Below are positions 1-14,510 of a stretch of DNA of 64,000 nt, in pieces. The notes below the pieces were generated by a model that did no database searches, was not told where the DNA came from, and worked only from the letters and a program-made list of their open reading frames with translations. How positions within the stretch are numbered: position 1 is the stretch's first letter; each line of letters opens with the position of its first letter. The position numbers and the translations under genes are program-made. The stretch is from Ignelater luminosus. Lineage: Eukaryota; Arthropoda; Insecta; Coleoptera; Elateridae. The DNA is taken from contig VTPC01090545.1 in assembly GCA_011009095.1 (NCBI GenBank), positions 210,834-274,833 of the forward strand, read 5' to 3'.

Positions 1-1937
1 ACCATGTAAAAATGTTATTAAGATACATAGACGTAAAACTGCCTAACTTTAATTTTTTTTATTTGAAGAAATCAACGTTGATTGATTACGCTAAAAACCT
101 TTTAATTTTCTAATGGTCAAACTTTGTTATAAACTAGAACACCTGGAAAAATTACCAAAATGTGATTTTTTGAGGCAGTTCCTATTGAATAAGCCAAACT
201 TTTGCTAGTAAATAATAAGTTTTGTGGTGTATAAAGACTTTAAAAATCTCAGTGTGCAATTAGAACGTTTTAACAAGTTAGCATCTACATTACACAGTGT
301 TGACGTGTTGTAAGAAAAGTTTATTTTGGCTCATAACACATTTTACTTCGTGGATAGATGAAATAAAGCAAAAAATCTTAGCTGTTTATTTCTGAGCGAT
401 TTAAGAACATTCAGATTTAAATTAGTAGTTAATAATAAAAATTGTGTTATTTTATAAGCAAAACAATGACTGATGCTTTATCATATCACATAACTAAAAT
501 GATTAAATATAATTTATTCAAAAGCTTGCAAGCTAAAAAGGAAGATTAAAAATAAGAATAAATCACTCAGTCAGTGTAAGAATGGATTTCTTTAATGAAT
601 GACAGCCGGGTTGGTAACAGTAAGAATAAAGCTGGTGTTGCTTAGGTATTTGTATTGTAAACATCAATTTTAATATTGATAAAAATCTTCTTGGTTGATT
701 TTAAAAACTAATCTAAGCATTAAATTAACAGAGTATAATGTTTCGCGCCCTTTTATTTACACCCCGTATATTGAATCTAATAATATTAAATCACTGGCTA
801 CACCATCTGTGAGATAAAAGAGAAGTTGGGTGGATCAATATGCGGTCATCACATAGCGATCTGTTGTTCTCTGTTAAGTTATCATGCAGCTGCCTTCATT
901 TGCTTCCTACTTTAACAATTGAAGTACCACTGTATCTATAACAATTGAGTTTAATTTAATCTTTTGTTCTGTTCTTGCGTTTCATAGATGCAACTTACTA
1001 CTATACACGTCAGGTATCAAGCGATCCAAGTCATTCTGAACGCCTAATAAAATTGAAAACTCATGTTTTTAGTTATATTTATTAGTTATTACTTATTACA
1101 GATACTAAATTTTAAAAATAATAAAATGACATTTTCTGGAGCAAATTATTGTTTTGTTTATGGAGCAAATAAACAACTAAAACCAAATTTTCATCAATAA
1201 TGTAATTTTTTAATGAATTACTGCCCATTATTAACTATTCCCTATCTACTTGAATTAGATTAATTAGTTGGATTATTGGAAAATATTATTAATATACTAT
1301 TTGACAAATCATATCATTCCAAGTTGTTTAAAAGTTATCACTTTTTGCCCCAGATAGATCTTTACCGCAGCATAAAACTCGATATGGCTATTTTGAAAAA
1401 TAAAAAAGCGGTAGCCGTTTCTCTCTTTTAATTTCAAATTTAACATAGCTAGTCGCGGAAACAATTGATATTTCAATAATTGAGAACTTATGACTGACGA
1501 AGATCAAACTATTCTCAAACTTTAACGTTAATTCAACGTTAATAATGTATTTAATAAACATGTAAAAATGGAAGATTGACTACACCTGAATACTATGCTA
1601 CAAAGAATTTTATTTATGGATTTTGCGCTGGTAATTCTGAAGCTGTAGTGGCTGAATATAAATGTTAATGTTTGAGAAACAGCAAAGATTTCACAGATAC
1701 ACATTTGTTTTTTTTGCATTGATTTGTCTGCTTTTCAATTTAACATGGCTATAAAAATAAATGAATTGAGTCAAGGCTACCTTTGAGTGATAACTTAGTA
1801 ACAGTTAAGAATCGAACGCATGACGCATCAACTAACTGATACCGCTCCTTGCGTATAAGTATTTTTTATTCAGAAAAGTATTATTAACAAGCCCCTTAAT
1901 TTTATGACTCTTTGGAATACCCTGTACATAATTACTA
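1..1937. other. AT-rich region, no gene recognised
   Basis: No open reading frame here has a recognisable family, splice context or codon pattern. The sequence is AT-rich and looks like insect intergenic or intronic DNA. The short minus-strand frame near 1528-1719 resembles nothing I know and is probably chance. Confidence 0.5.
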
Positions 1938-3044
1938 CAGGGCGTTTAGGAAATGAGTACAAATACTTGACACGGGCATTCCTCGGCAGAAATTAAGCCT
2001 TTCTCACAATACTCTTTTTTTTTCTAAAGTGCACTGTTTCCAAGATACAGGGTGTCAAAGTTTCATTTAAAATTTTTGGTTTCCTCAATATTTCAAGAAC
2101 AAACTAAGATATTGAGACGACATTTTCTGCTGTTTGTTACTATACGGTGTCTATTATTCTACATAGTTTTGCGTTTAGTATCCTTATCAGAGGCGAAGAA
2201 TTGAGGGTAGTCTAGCCCCTTACGCAAAAAAATTGTTACGCGACTGAAAAATTAAAATGAATTTCTTTTGTCAATATAAGCAATCGATTTGAAACAAAAA
2301 GTTACTCTTGCGGTTTTTCCGTAAAATGCCTCATTTCTGAGTAAAATTGAATTTTTTCAAAACCTCTCAAGTTCAACGACCTATGGCAAAGTCATACGCC
2401 ATCTCAAAAACAGAATATAATTATTTGCGTTGCATTCTTCGACAGAGATTAAGCCTTTTTTGTAGTATAATTTTTTTTCCTAAAATGTGTCAATGTCAGA
2501 ATCTTTTGTCTTTAATTGAACTTTGATACCTTGATGCTGCAATTTAGAGACAAAAGTTTTATGACAAAAAAGGTTTAATCTTTGTCGAGGAATGTTTTTG
2601 AGCTTATGTACGTACATATCATAGCCCGTCAAAATTAAAAGATTTTTGAAAATTCGATTTTACTAAAGAACAACGCATTCTACGAAAAGAATAAAGAATA
2701 ACTTTTTGTTTCAAAACGATTGTGTATTCTGAAAATATTTCTTTTATTTCTCAGTGGCATAGGGAGCTAACCTATCCCCAATTCTACGCCTCTGATAAGA
2801 ATACCAAATGCAAAATTATGTAGAATACTAGACACTTTGAAGTAACAGACATGCAGAAAGTCTCATTCCAATATATTATTTTGTTCTTGAAATATTTAAA
2901 GAACAAGAAATTTTAAATGAAACCTTGGCACCCTGTATCTCGGAAACAGTGCATTTTTAAAAAAAGTTATACTACAAAACAAGATTTAATTTTTGTCGAG
3001 GAATGCACCTGTCAAGTGTTTGCACTCAGTTTCAAGACACCCTG
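1938..3044. mobile_element. Palindromic foldback element, TA-flanked
   Basis: The two ends are inverted copies beginning CAGGG and flanked by TA (1936-1937 and 3045-3046). Inverted similarity runs almost to the middle: the 'aaaatttttggtttcctcaa' region after the left end, the 'cttatcagaggcg' block and the 'tcgaggaatgc' block all recur inverted in the right half, with scattered substitutions. The arms are about 500 bp each with a short centre. No transposase is visible. TA duplications and CAGGG ends suggest mobilisation by a Tc1/mariner-type transposase. A related fragment lies near 42265-42400. Confidence 0.75.
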
Positions 3045-4676
3045 TATAGCTACAAATAAATCTGGTATTCCAAAACAAAACGTTTCATGCAAAGTTTAAG
3101 TACAAAAATAATAAGTATGAGAATTAAATTATCTAATTTTATTTAATGAAATTACAGATAGAAGACAAGTCTAACATTTGAAGACAGTGATGCAGTGTGT
3201 TATAAAAAACTTAAGTTTAATTATTTTTGATCCGCTTTATTTCATAAGATTAAAAGAATTTCAGTTCTTAGAAGGCCATGAATGATTAAAAGTAAGATGT
3301 CAATTTGACAACAAAACAATATCATAGACAGCAAACATAACCTAGAAATGTCAATTTGCTTTCGTTAAGATATTTTTGACAGTTATTTTTACTCTCGAGA
3401 TCATCTCTTATTTTTGTTACTCGAAATATAGCAATCCAGATTTGGCCAAAAAAACCAGAAACGATCTCGAGCAAAAATAGCTATCAAAGGTACCTTACCG
3501 AACGCAGTAAATAATAAATTAATAAGTATGATCATGGCCATCTTTAGTGTTCCAAGTCGGATTCTTGTAATATTTGACAATACTGTAGATTTTACTTATT
3601 TCGGTCCAAACCAGCTATAGCGTCCGTTTTCTTATTATAGAATTCAGAGTAGGCCATGGAATAACAGCGTGACAGACTTATTTTATAAAAACAACGATAT
3701 CGTTATTTTACCGATAATAATCGAAAAATTATCTACTTTTTGACAAATTTTGTTTTGTAATGTACTATTTTTGATAACTGATGATACATCGTTAAATTTT
3801 ATCATATAGGTGCAGTGTGTCCCAGATTCGAAGTTCATAATCGCTAAAACAAAAGAAAGATACCTTTAAGTATCTCTCATGGTCTCCAAAATTCCAATGG
3901 TGAGCCTCAAATTTAAGACATACTGTATAATATCCCGAGTGTCAAACATATTTTGTAAAATTTTTCCGAGTTGTCAGTGCTTGTTGTGATGAAAATTGAC
4001 CACTGACCAAGAGCTGAAAGCACAAGGTTAATTTTCTGAAGCGACAAGCACGTGGGTCGACTCGGCAATAAGAAGAATTTCTGTGAGAATATCAGAAATG
4101 ATATTTCCTACTTCTTCCCGCGTCTCCACTATTCTCGTTAATGTTGGTCGCGGAGTTCAATTTTCAGATAGGTAACTGGAAATCCCTTTCTTGACGACGG
4201 CAATGGCGTTGACAGCGTCTTCTTCAAAGGTGCTCCACGTTGCGCCTCCTAATTGTTACCGTTTGCCTAGCTCAGGTAGGTGGAAACTTGTCTTCGATCA
4301 GATCGATGACTTCAGATGACGGACTAACTTGTAACGGTCAGGAGACCTTAAGCCAAGTACCTCGTAATGTGGATTTCTATGTTTTGGCCAATTATAGCTT
4401 CGATTGAAGAGGTCGGAAACAATATGTTAAATAAAACACATTGTGTTAACTTGACAAAAGATGGAAAAACTCAAGAGTTAATTCGATAAACGACGAGCTA
4501 TTAACACCTGGGTGTTGATGATGATGAACAAGCTGTGGTGTGTATTTATACACCTTCCAAGGATTGTTGTGTCTTCGAGATTTCCGTGGTGAAAATTGTT
4601 TATAGTGCCTTTTAAACCATTTTAGTTATCAAATCACACTGGATTTAAACAAATATAGAAAGCTGTGATACTTATA
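3045..4676. other. Unassigned region with element ends
   Basis: No gene recognised. A motif at about 3625-3660 (TTATAGAATTCAGAGTAGGC) matches the terminal repeat of the MITE family at 8458-10006 and 27342-27606, but I see no matching second end. A CAGTGTGTCCC-like end near 3814 and its diverged inverse near 3920 may bound a tiny element. A more GC-rich stretch (about 4000-4460) may be a decayed coding remnant that I cannot name. Confidence 0.4.
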
Positions 4677-5977
4677 CAGGGTGTTCCTAAATTGCATTAA
4701 AAGCTTCTGGTAGACGTCTACCTTTATGAGACCTGAACTCAAATCTGCAACCAGAATTTTCCCTAGTCGCTTAGTTTTCTTTTACGACGATGAAGAAGTT
4801 AACACATTTAACATTAAATTACAAGACATCAGGCAATTAAATCTAACGGAACATTTATCCATTCAATAGGTGAACTTATTAGAAGAAAAAATTACCACTA
4901 TGAATGCATTAACTATTAACGTTTTCTTTGCAGAGAGGGTGTTAAAAATAAGAGATTTAGTAAAAACAGATGTGGCAACCACGCAAACACTGTTTACTTG
5001 GATGAGTCTAAACAATTGTTTACATCATAATTCATCTATTAGATTTTGACATTTGTGGTTAGCTGGCGTTAGACATACATTTTGTAATTTGAGTTATTCT
5101 TGCACATTTGCTGTTTGGTGTTGAGTTTTTCCGGTTTTTCCTTAATTATTTTCTATTCCGTTTTCGTTGTTTGTGTTATTGTTGTTTGTTGACTTTTTGT
5201 TTTTGTTAAAATTTTTATTCCGTTCTGTTTCTGTTTACTGACTTGCAGTTCCCGTTTTTTTCTGGTATGTATGGTATGTATTAATTCTAGTTTTTGTATT
5301 TCAGTTTTATAGTTTAGTTTTTCTTTAGTTTTGTCATGGGGTATACAATACATGAGTATACCGACATCATTCTGTTTCTTGGGAAATGTAATGGAAATTA
5401 CAATGAAGCTGCCAGACTTTATGCAGAACGTTTTGCAAATAGACGCCATCCAAGTAATAACGTATTCGAAATGCACACCAAAGACAGAAAATCTGGATAT
5501 ATTATGCCAATTCATAATTTAAATGGAGGTAGACCGCGAGCAGGCAGAAATATCAATTTAAAAGACGTTTAAAGCACGTGGTATTATTTAAGTTAAAATA
5601 CATTTTATTGTTACAAAACGTACAGATACCACTGATATTTAAATTTCAACTGCAAATAAATAATTAATTTTTAAAAATGTAAGTTTTTTTCATAAATGTG
5701 ATTTTCTTACATGAGTTTACTTTAGATTGCTTTAGATTTAAATTATTTCAATAGCTAGCCTGATTTAATTTTTTATTGTAATCAGATGTCGCCAGCTTTA
5801 GCTGTAAAGGTTAAGCCGCTTTCAGGTACTAAGCAGCGTTGTCAAGCTTATGTTTCTTTTTTTGGCTCGTGTGAAGAAACTAACTGCGTTAGAGAGTTCG
5901 CGTTTGAAGTTTTCTCATCACAATTGATTAAGAAAGGCGGCTACCTGAAACTTTTAATGCAATTTAGGGACACCCTG
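4677..5977. mobile_element. Non-autonomous mariner-like element with DUF4817-like ORF
   Basis: The ends are inverted repeats: both begin CAGGGTGT and continue through CCTAAATTGCATTAAAAG with one early mismatch, flanked by TA at 4675-4676 and 5978-5979. Clear terminal similarity extends about 45 bp. The element is about 1.3 kb and contains one short ORF (5336-5572) resembling the N-terminal DNA-binding part of a transposase, with no DDE domain. It is therefore most likely non-autonomous. The open frame at 5786-6034 runs through the right terminal repeat and is not a gene. Confidence 0.75.
5336..5572 (+). CDS. Short DUF4817-like transposase N-terminal ORF
   Basis: A 78-residue frame with the consensus seen at the N terminus of many arthropod transposases (DUF4817): EYTDIILFLGKCNGNYNEAA, then an ARLYAERF..RRHPS block and a terminal GGRPRAG motif, the usual arginine-rich linker after the helix-turn-helix. 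The frame stops about ten residues later, with no DDE catalytic domain downstream before the element's right end. It lies inside the TA-flanked element 4677-5977. It may be an internal deletion derivative whose DNA-binding half happens to stay open, or it may be expressed. The start is the first ATG of this frame. Family assignment is by recalled consensus. Confidence 0.55.
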   Translation: MGYTIHEYTDIILFLGKCNGNYNEAARLYAERFANRRHPSNNVFEMHTKDRKSGYIMPIHNLNGGRPRAGRNINLKDV

Positions 5978-6034
5978 TATAATAATCAAATTCAACTCTT
6001 GAAATCTAATCGCAAACCTCTAGTGGAAATTTAA

Positions 6035-7792
6035 AAACTAATGTGGGGTGATCATCGGATGATAATACTGTTGCCACAACAATAAAGCATATTGTCAAAA
6101 GCCATAATAAATACAGCTAGCTCTAACAACATTCGTTATAGCTAATGATCACGTTTTCTTTCGCCATTTTGACGGAATTTAGTGCCATCTCTTGGTTAAT
6201 AATCTTTCCCAGTTTTACAGTTTTTACAGTTTTAACCAAAAACAAATAAAACTGTCACTTTGGCATTTTACTGGAAATCTCACGAAGGCAATTTCCACAA
6301 CAATCTTCCCTGGAGCGATTTTTACTTCATCCATTTCTCATTCATTGATAATAAACATGACGTTCGTTTGTTAATTTTTTATTTTAATAATTGAGAGGGC
6401 GATTCACCTTAAAACAACGCTACCTCCAGATCACTCGTTGTTTGTGTAATGATTGTGAACAGACAATTTATGAAAAGTAACCAAAATAAATTTTGCGAGA
6501 TTTTGGTGGAATTGAAACGTTGGCAGCATGTCGGTCGGTGAGTTCCAAATGCTGTAACGAAGTTACTTTTATTTGTTAGTTATTTGCCGATATAAATTGT
6601 ATATTTAATTTAGCACATACTATTCGTACCGATAAGCGCGTGAATTTCTTTATCGCTCGCCGAATTGTAAATAATATTTCTATACTTTTCCGTTTGATAT
6701 TTATTTTAACGTAAGATGTTAAATTGTATTTTTCTCCTGTAATTTATTATGTTCAGGTGAGAATTTATACTTATAATTTTCCGATTTATACCATTGTTAG
6801 TATAATTTTATATTTTATTCTAACTAAATTTGCAAAATGTATTAAGTTGAGCGCCGATATGTATTTAATATTTTTGTTGATTATCCGCCGCATGTACTAA
6901 GTATTATTGTAAATGAAATGTATTATGAATCATTAGCAATGCAAGCCGCGCGCCGATTTCCCAAATAGTTTGCCCCCACTTATGGCGTCATCCCCGCTAC
7001 GAATATTTGCTAGTATGAGGGGAACTGACCAGTACAGAAGCAAACACCGTACCATCGAAAGGCAGTTGCAGCCGTTGCAGTTTGCAGAGCCAACTAGCAG
7101 CCAGTCCAGCTCCAGTATAGAGTGAGTATATTATGAGTAGCAAGTACTTTGGTAAACCATAAGGTATTAAGGTGCACTATCCTAACCGTCCGCTCCATAT
7201 ATCCCAACTTGTTGTTTGACTGCCGACGCTGTCGGTCGAGTCAGTCCGCCGTTGGTCAAGCCATAAGAACAGCTATTCCGTTGTCGTCGCTGTTGGTAGA
7301 ACCGGTCCGTCGCCGCTGGATAGCTCCGTCTTTCGTCCTACACCCTCGCTTGTGATTTGACTGCCGATGCTGTCGGTCGAGCCACAAGACAAGCTATCCC
7401 GGTGTCATTCCTGTCGGTCAAACCGGTCCGTCGCGGCTAGATAGCTTCGCTCTGCCCTGTATTTGTTACCATATACCCCCGTAGAGCACCTAACCGGAAC
7501 TGGTAAAACCTATAATTTGGCTTGAACACTGCGTAGCGCATACTGGTTGCATTGCTTGGTTGTGGTTTGTTTAGTTATATATTTTGCCTATGTATACAAC
7601 TTGCTTGGATATATAATTCGCTTGTATATATTTGCCGTGTTTTATTTTTACCGTAAGCTTTACAGCAATACTGTTGCGGCCGTTCGAACCCTGGATGGCC
7701 ATATATCCACCCACATAGCTACCCGTGAGTTTTCATCTGATCGCCCCAAAGACGAGGCAAAGGAATAAATTCCTTCAAAAAATCTGGTGTCC
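6035..7792. repeat. LTR-like GC-rich block with internal duplication
   Basis: The sequence shifts from AT-rich to GC-richer at about 6960-7480. Two diverged copies of a roughly 110-140 bp unit sit side by side (about 7216-7340 and 7351-7460), sharing TGACTGCCGA.GCTGTCGGTCGA and CCGGTCCGTCGC. A poly(A)-like GAATAAA lies near 7764, and TGGTGTCCGAGACC follows at about 7786. This order (regulatory block, poly(A) signal, then a tRNA-complementary-looking TGG motif) resembles an LTR followed by a primer binding site. No second LTR or gag/pol is visible, so it would be a truncated copy. The LTR edges are not defined. Confidence 0.35.
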
Positions 7793-8466
7793 GAGACCGC
7801 ACCGTCACAACCGCCACCACAATATACAAAATAAGCGTGCCACAATGTAAAGAATTGACTTTTTACATTTAGACAGTGTAAAGTTAATTTCTGGCTACTC
7901 TTCAAACTAAATGACCATTTTATTGTCAGTAGGTTGGTTAAGACTGAGAAATTTTACAGCGTGTATTTAGTACACAAAAACTGATAGACCATGTATTTGA
8001 CATTTTTGTATATAGTAATAATTATATTTTTATATGTGAATTTTCTTCAATACGCTTACCACATTATTTACAGCCTCTATTGTTTCTAACTAGAAAAGTC
8101 AGTAAAATAAGTGATTTTCATCAGGGTGACAAATATGTTTCGGAACATCTATTATAAAAAATAGAAAAAGAAAGAGAAATGGTTAAAAGTCTCTGTGATG
8201 CTAATGATACCTTCTTTTAGATCCAAAGAAACAATTTAGTGTATTTTCATTAATTTTTTGTAATTTGAATGGTTTATTAAAAATGAAGTTAACATCATAT
8301 CTGTCATTCATAAATAAATAGGTTAGGTATTGTATACTTGAATAAATTATTTGTCAGGTAATAAATTGTCAAACAGACAAATAAACAAATAATGAATGAC
8401 TAAGCTCAGTTTACATTATCAAAAATTTAGTTTCCCATTTTTATTGAAACCTACTGTCCGTTTCTA

Positions 8467-9771
8467 AAGGGTTTTCCAATAAGAGGTGTTATTTTGAATA
8501 GCCCGCTATTTCGGTAGATGTCACTTTTGAAGCTATCATTTTTTGACATTTGACAAGTAGAAACTACGCCATTAATAAATATGGAACGATACACGCTTCA
8601 ACAACGCATTGAAATTATTAAAATTCACTATAAAAATGGTGAAAATTTGGCAGAGACGGTTCGTAAAACTCGAACATTTTTGGGTCACCGTGAAGCACCT
8701 TGTCGGACCGCAATACAGAAATTGGTGAAAAAATTCGAGCTCTTGGGACAAGTTAGTGATGTGAAGAATAAAACCCGTGCACGTCGCTCAAGAACAGCCG
8801 AGAATATTGCTGTTGTAGCCGAAAGTGTTAAAGGAAACCCAGGTTTGTCCATTCCTCGTCGTTCTTTGGAATTAGCCATTCCACAAACGTCATTACACCG
8901 TATTTTGCATAAAGATTTGGGTCTTAAGGCTTATAAAGTCCAGTTAACGCAAGAACTCAAGCCGGCCGATCATCAACAACGTCGTGTCTTTGCTGATTGG
9001 GTCGTTGAAATGCATGAAAATGATCCAGAATTCCATCGAAAAATCATCTTGAGTGATGAGGCCCATTTCCACCTCGGTGGCTTCGTCAACAAGCAAAATT
9101 GTCGGATCTGGGGCTCAGAAAATCCAAGAGTTATTGTTGAAAAATCTCTCTATCCTCAACGTGTGACTGTTTGGTGCGGTTTATGGTCCGGCGGAGTCAT
9201 TGGACTTTACTTTTTCGAAAATGAGGCTGGAGCAACAGTTACGGTGACTGGATTGCGCTATCGAGAGATGATTAACGATTTTTTATGGCCGGAATTGGAT
9301 GGTATTGATCTGGACAACGTTTACTTTCAACAAGACGGCGCTACGTGCCACACAAGCAACGAAACCATTGATCTTTTACGGAAAAAGTTTCCGGACCGTG
9401 TTATCTCTCGAAGAGGTGATCACAATTGGCCACCGAGATCTTGTGATTTAACACCTTGCGACTTCTTTCTTTGGGGCCACGTGAAAGAGAAGGTCTACGC
9501 CAACAGCCCAGCGTCGATTCAAGACCTCAAAGATGGAATTCGTGAGGCTATCGAGGACGTAGGGCAGCCACTTTGCGATTTGGTTATGGAAAATTTCATG
9601 AAAAGGATATTGTCCTGTAAGCGTGGTCGTGGTGGTCATTTGCCTGATGTTATTTTCCACTATTAACAGCATACCTTCCTCTTTATAATGAAATAAACAT
9701 CCGATCATTTATATTAAAAAATGGCACTTTTCTTTGAATATCAAAATAACACCTCTTATTGGAAAACCCTT
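8467..9771 (+). mobile_element. Intact mariner-like element with perfect TIRs
   Basis: The element is 1305 bp, bounded by perfect 31-bp terminal inverted repeats (8467-8497 and 9741-9771, beginning AAGGGTTTTCCAATAAGAGG) and flanked by TA on both sides (8465-8466, 9772-9773). It holds one uninterrupted transposase ORF. Identical repeats, exact TA duplication and an open ORF are the features of a young and possibly active copy. Confidence 0.95.
8581..9666 (+). CDS. Mariner/Tc1-superfamily DDD transposase
   Basis: A 361-residue protein that would cut and reinsert its element at TA sites in the nucleus. Residues 1-115 form the DNA-binding region, with two predicted helix-turn-helix modules (around 5-55 and 75-112) separated by an arginine-rich linker (KTRARRSRT). 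The catalytic domain carries the three acidic residues expected of this superfamily: D159 in LSDEAHF, D252 in FQQDGATCH and D289 in PPRSCDLTPCDFFLWG. There are 36 residues between the second and third, so it is a DDD type unlike classic mariner DD34D. The length is normal for the family and no stop or frameshift is present. The ATG at 8581 is 83 bp inside the left repeat and is the only sensible start. Clade beyond superfamily is not assigned. Confidence 0.95.
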   Translation: MERYTLQQRIEIIKIHYKNGENLAETVRKTRTFLGHREAPCRTAIQKLVKKFELLGQVSDVKNKTRARRSRTAENIAVVAESVKGNPGLSIPRRSLELAIPQTSLHRILHKDLGLKAYKVQLTQELKPADHQQRRVFADWVVEMHENDPEFHRKIILSDEAHFHLGGFVNKQNCRIWGSENPRVIVEKSLYPQRVTVWCGLWSGGVIGLYFFENEAGATVTVTGLRYREMINDFLWPELDGIDLDNVYFQQDGATCHTSNETIDLLRKKFPDRVISRRGDHNWPPRSCDLTPCDFFLWGHVKEKVYANSPASIQDLKDGIREAIEDVGQPLCDLVMENFMKRILSCKRGRGGHLPDVIFHY

Positions 9772-10006
9772 TATATTATAGAATTCAGAGTAGGCTTTGA
9801 TTTTACCTCATTTTTTGCGCTATACAAGAAATGCACACCAGCAAATTCAGCTTTAGAAATCTAAAAACAAAAATCACTACATATATTGACAACTCGTGTT
9901 TACTTAAAAATAACCAAGAAAATAATTAGTAACTTATGAAACTTCAAAGTACGCTGTTACAAAAAATATGTCACGATCTACTCTGAATTCTGTAATATAG
10001 AAACAG

Positions 10007-10644
10007 ATTGTAGCTAAAACAATTAATTTCTCTTTCACGGCCAACCTAGAACTAAAATTTCTCAGTCATATATTATTTATAATAGCAATTATCAGTTTAT
10101 CACATCTGATTAATAATGAAATTAATATTTTTCAGTATTTAACTTTGGGTCTTTGGAAATAATAACATTTTTAGAGTCTCTCATTTACATTGCTTAATTT
10201 TGCTCATTTTGTTATTCATATTTTACTTCTGTTTGCACATGCTGGAATTAAAATAAAGTAGGCAACTACTTACTGAATACTTGCAGGTAAGAGAACTTAT
10301 GTTGTAGAGCTGAGCTGAACTCATGATGTTGATCCAGTAAGTAATTGCGAGAAAGATGACTGTAGCTTTTTTTTATGTGGCTGATATTTCTGAATGGGGA
10401 TCAGTAGGTTTAACTTTTGCTTACTACTGGTAACTTGAATAATATCTTGTCCACCTACTGTGAATAGACTCACTTTTATAGAGAAAAAAAGACGATGAAA
10501 GTACATTACAAATTCTTGATATTTTTATTACTTAGGTACCTTACTAAAATTTACAAATTTTTAAACAATTTATCTTAGACATTAAGTGATATTGTATACA
10601 GTATACAATTAAAAACATATTATAGAATATTTGTAAAATATTAC
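10007..10644. other. Downstream region of the ZC3H11A gene
   Basis: No separate gene is seen. The part next to 10644 is the likely minus-strand 3' untranslated region; a reverse AATAAA lies at 10524-10529, about 115 bp past the stop. The rest is AT-rich with no recognisable frame. Confidence 0.5.
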
Positions 10645-14066
<3,422 letters not shown>

Positions 14067-14071
14067 GTTTG

Positions 14072-14095
14072 TTACTTTTTGAAAGAAATTGTCAT
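14072..14095 (-). promoter_or_regulatory. Short upstream ORF in Zc3h11a leader
   Basis: In the exon that carries the Zc3h11a start (acceptor at 14099-14098), an ATG at 14095 opens a seven-codon frame ending TAA at 14072, five bases before the main ATG. If the leader is as modelled, ribosomes meet it first. It could lower translation or be bypassed. Confidence 0.5.
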
Positions 14096-14427
14096 AGCTG
14101 CAAACGAAAAAAGCAAAATTTGAGGTTACTTACTAGTTACTACACAACTTAAGCCATATTTTCGAATATCCCGAATCAAATAAATTACTCATGCTTTAAA
14201 TTTCAAAAATGATGATTAAATATCAATTATAACATAGTTCTATACAGCAAATCTTTGAAAATTCAGCTAAAAACTGTTAAAAATATGTTTCAAATTCTTA
14301 CTACCAATAATAATTTTCAGGCATTTTCGTTAAAACCATAGCAAAACGAATTATCAAAAAGTGTTAAATCAGCAATGGCACATTTAATAATGCCCTTCTC
14401 AATTCAAAAAGTGCATTATCGGCTCAC

Positions 14428-14510
14428 CTGTATCGAAAAATTTTTTGACCTTGCTGTCTGGCGTCTTGCGTTAACGAAACCGGATATGTCTGATCAACAT
14501 GAACTTAGCA
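14428..14510 (-). other. Zc3h11a: Candidate 5' noncoding exon of Zc3h11a
   Basis: On the minus strand a consensus donor CAG|GTGAGC sits at 14428/14427, and an acceptor (TTTGCAG) at 14098 begins the start-codon exon. Splicing them gives a noncoding first exon and a 329-bp leader intron. The 5' edge (about 14510) is a guess. Confidence 0.45.

Larger units (their letters stand above)
8458..10006. mobile_element. MITE copy A, split by a mariner insertion
   Basis: The right end (ending GAAACAG at 10000-10006) and the left end (CCGTTTC at 8458-8464) are inverted repeats continuing into TATATTA.AGAATTCAG. The left repeat is interrupted at its TA by the 1.3-kb mariner-like element 8467-9771. Without the insert and its duplicated TA the element is about 242 bp. 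The interior matches copy B (27342-27606) along its length, including AGCAAATTCAGCTTTA and TATATTGACAACTC. It is non-coding. Confidence 0.8.

Noticed and set aside
5153..5515. 120-residue minus-strand ORF
   Set aside because: Opposite strand of the DUF4817-like frame and low-complexity flank inside a mobile element.
5786..6034. 82-residue protein
   Set aside because: It reads through the right terminal inverted repeat of element 4677-5977 and past the TA; no family resemblance.
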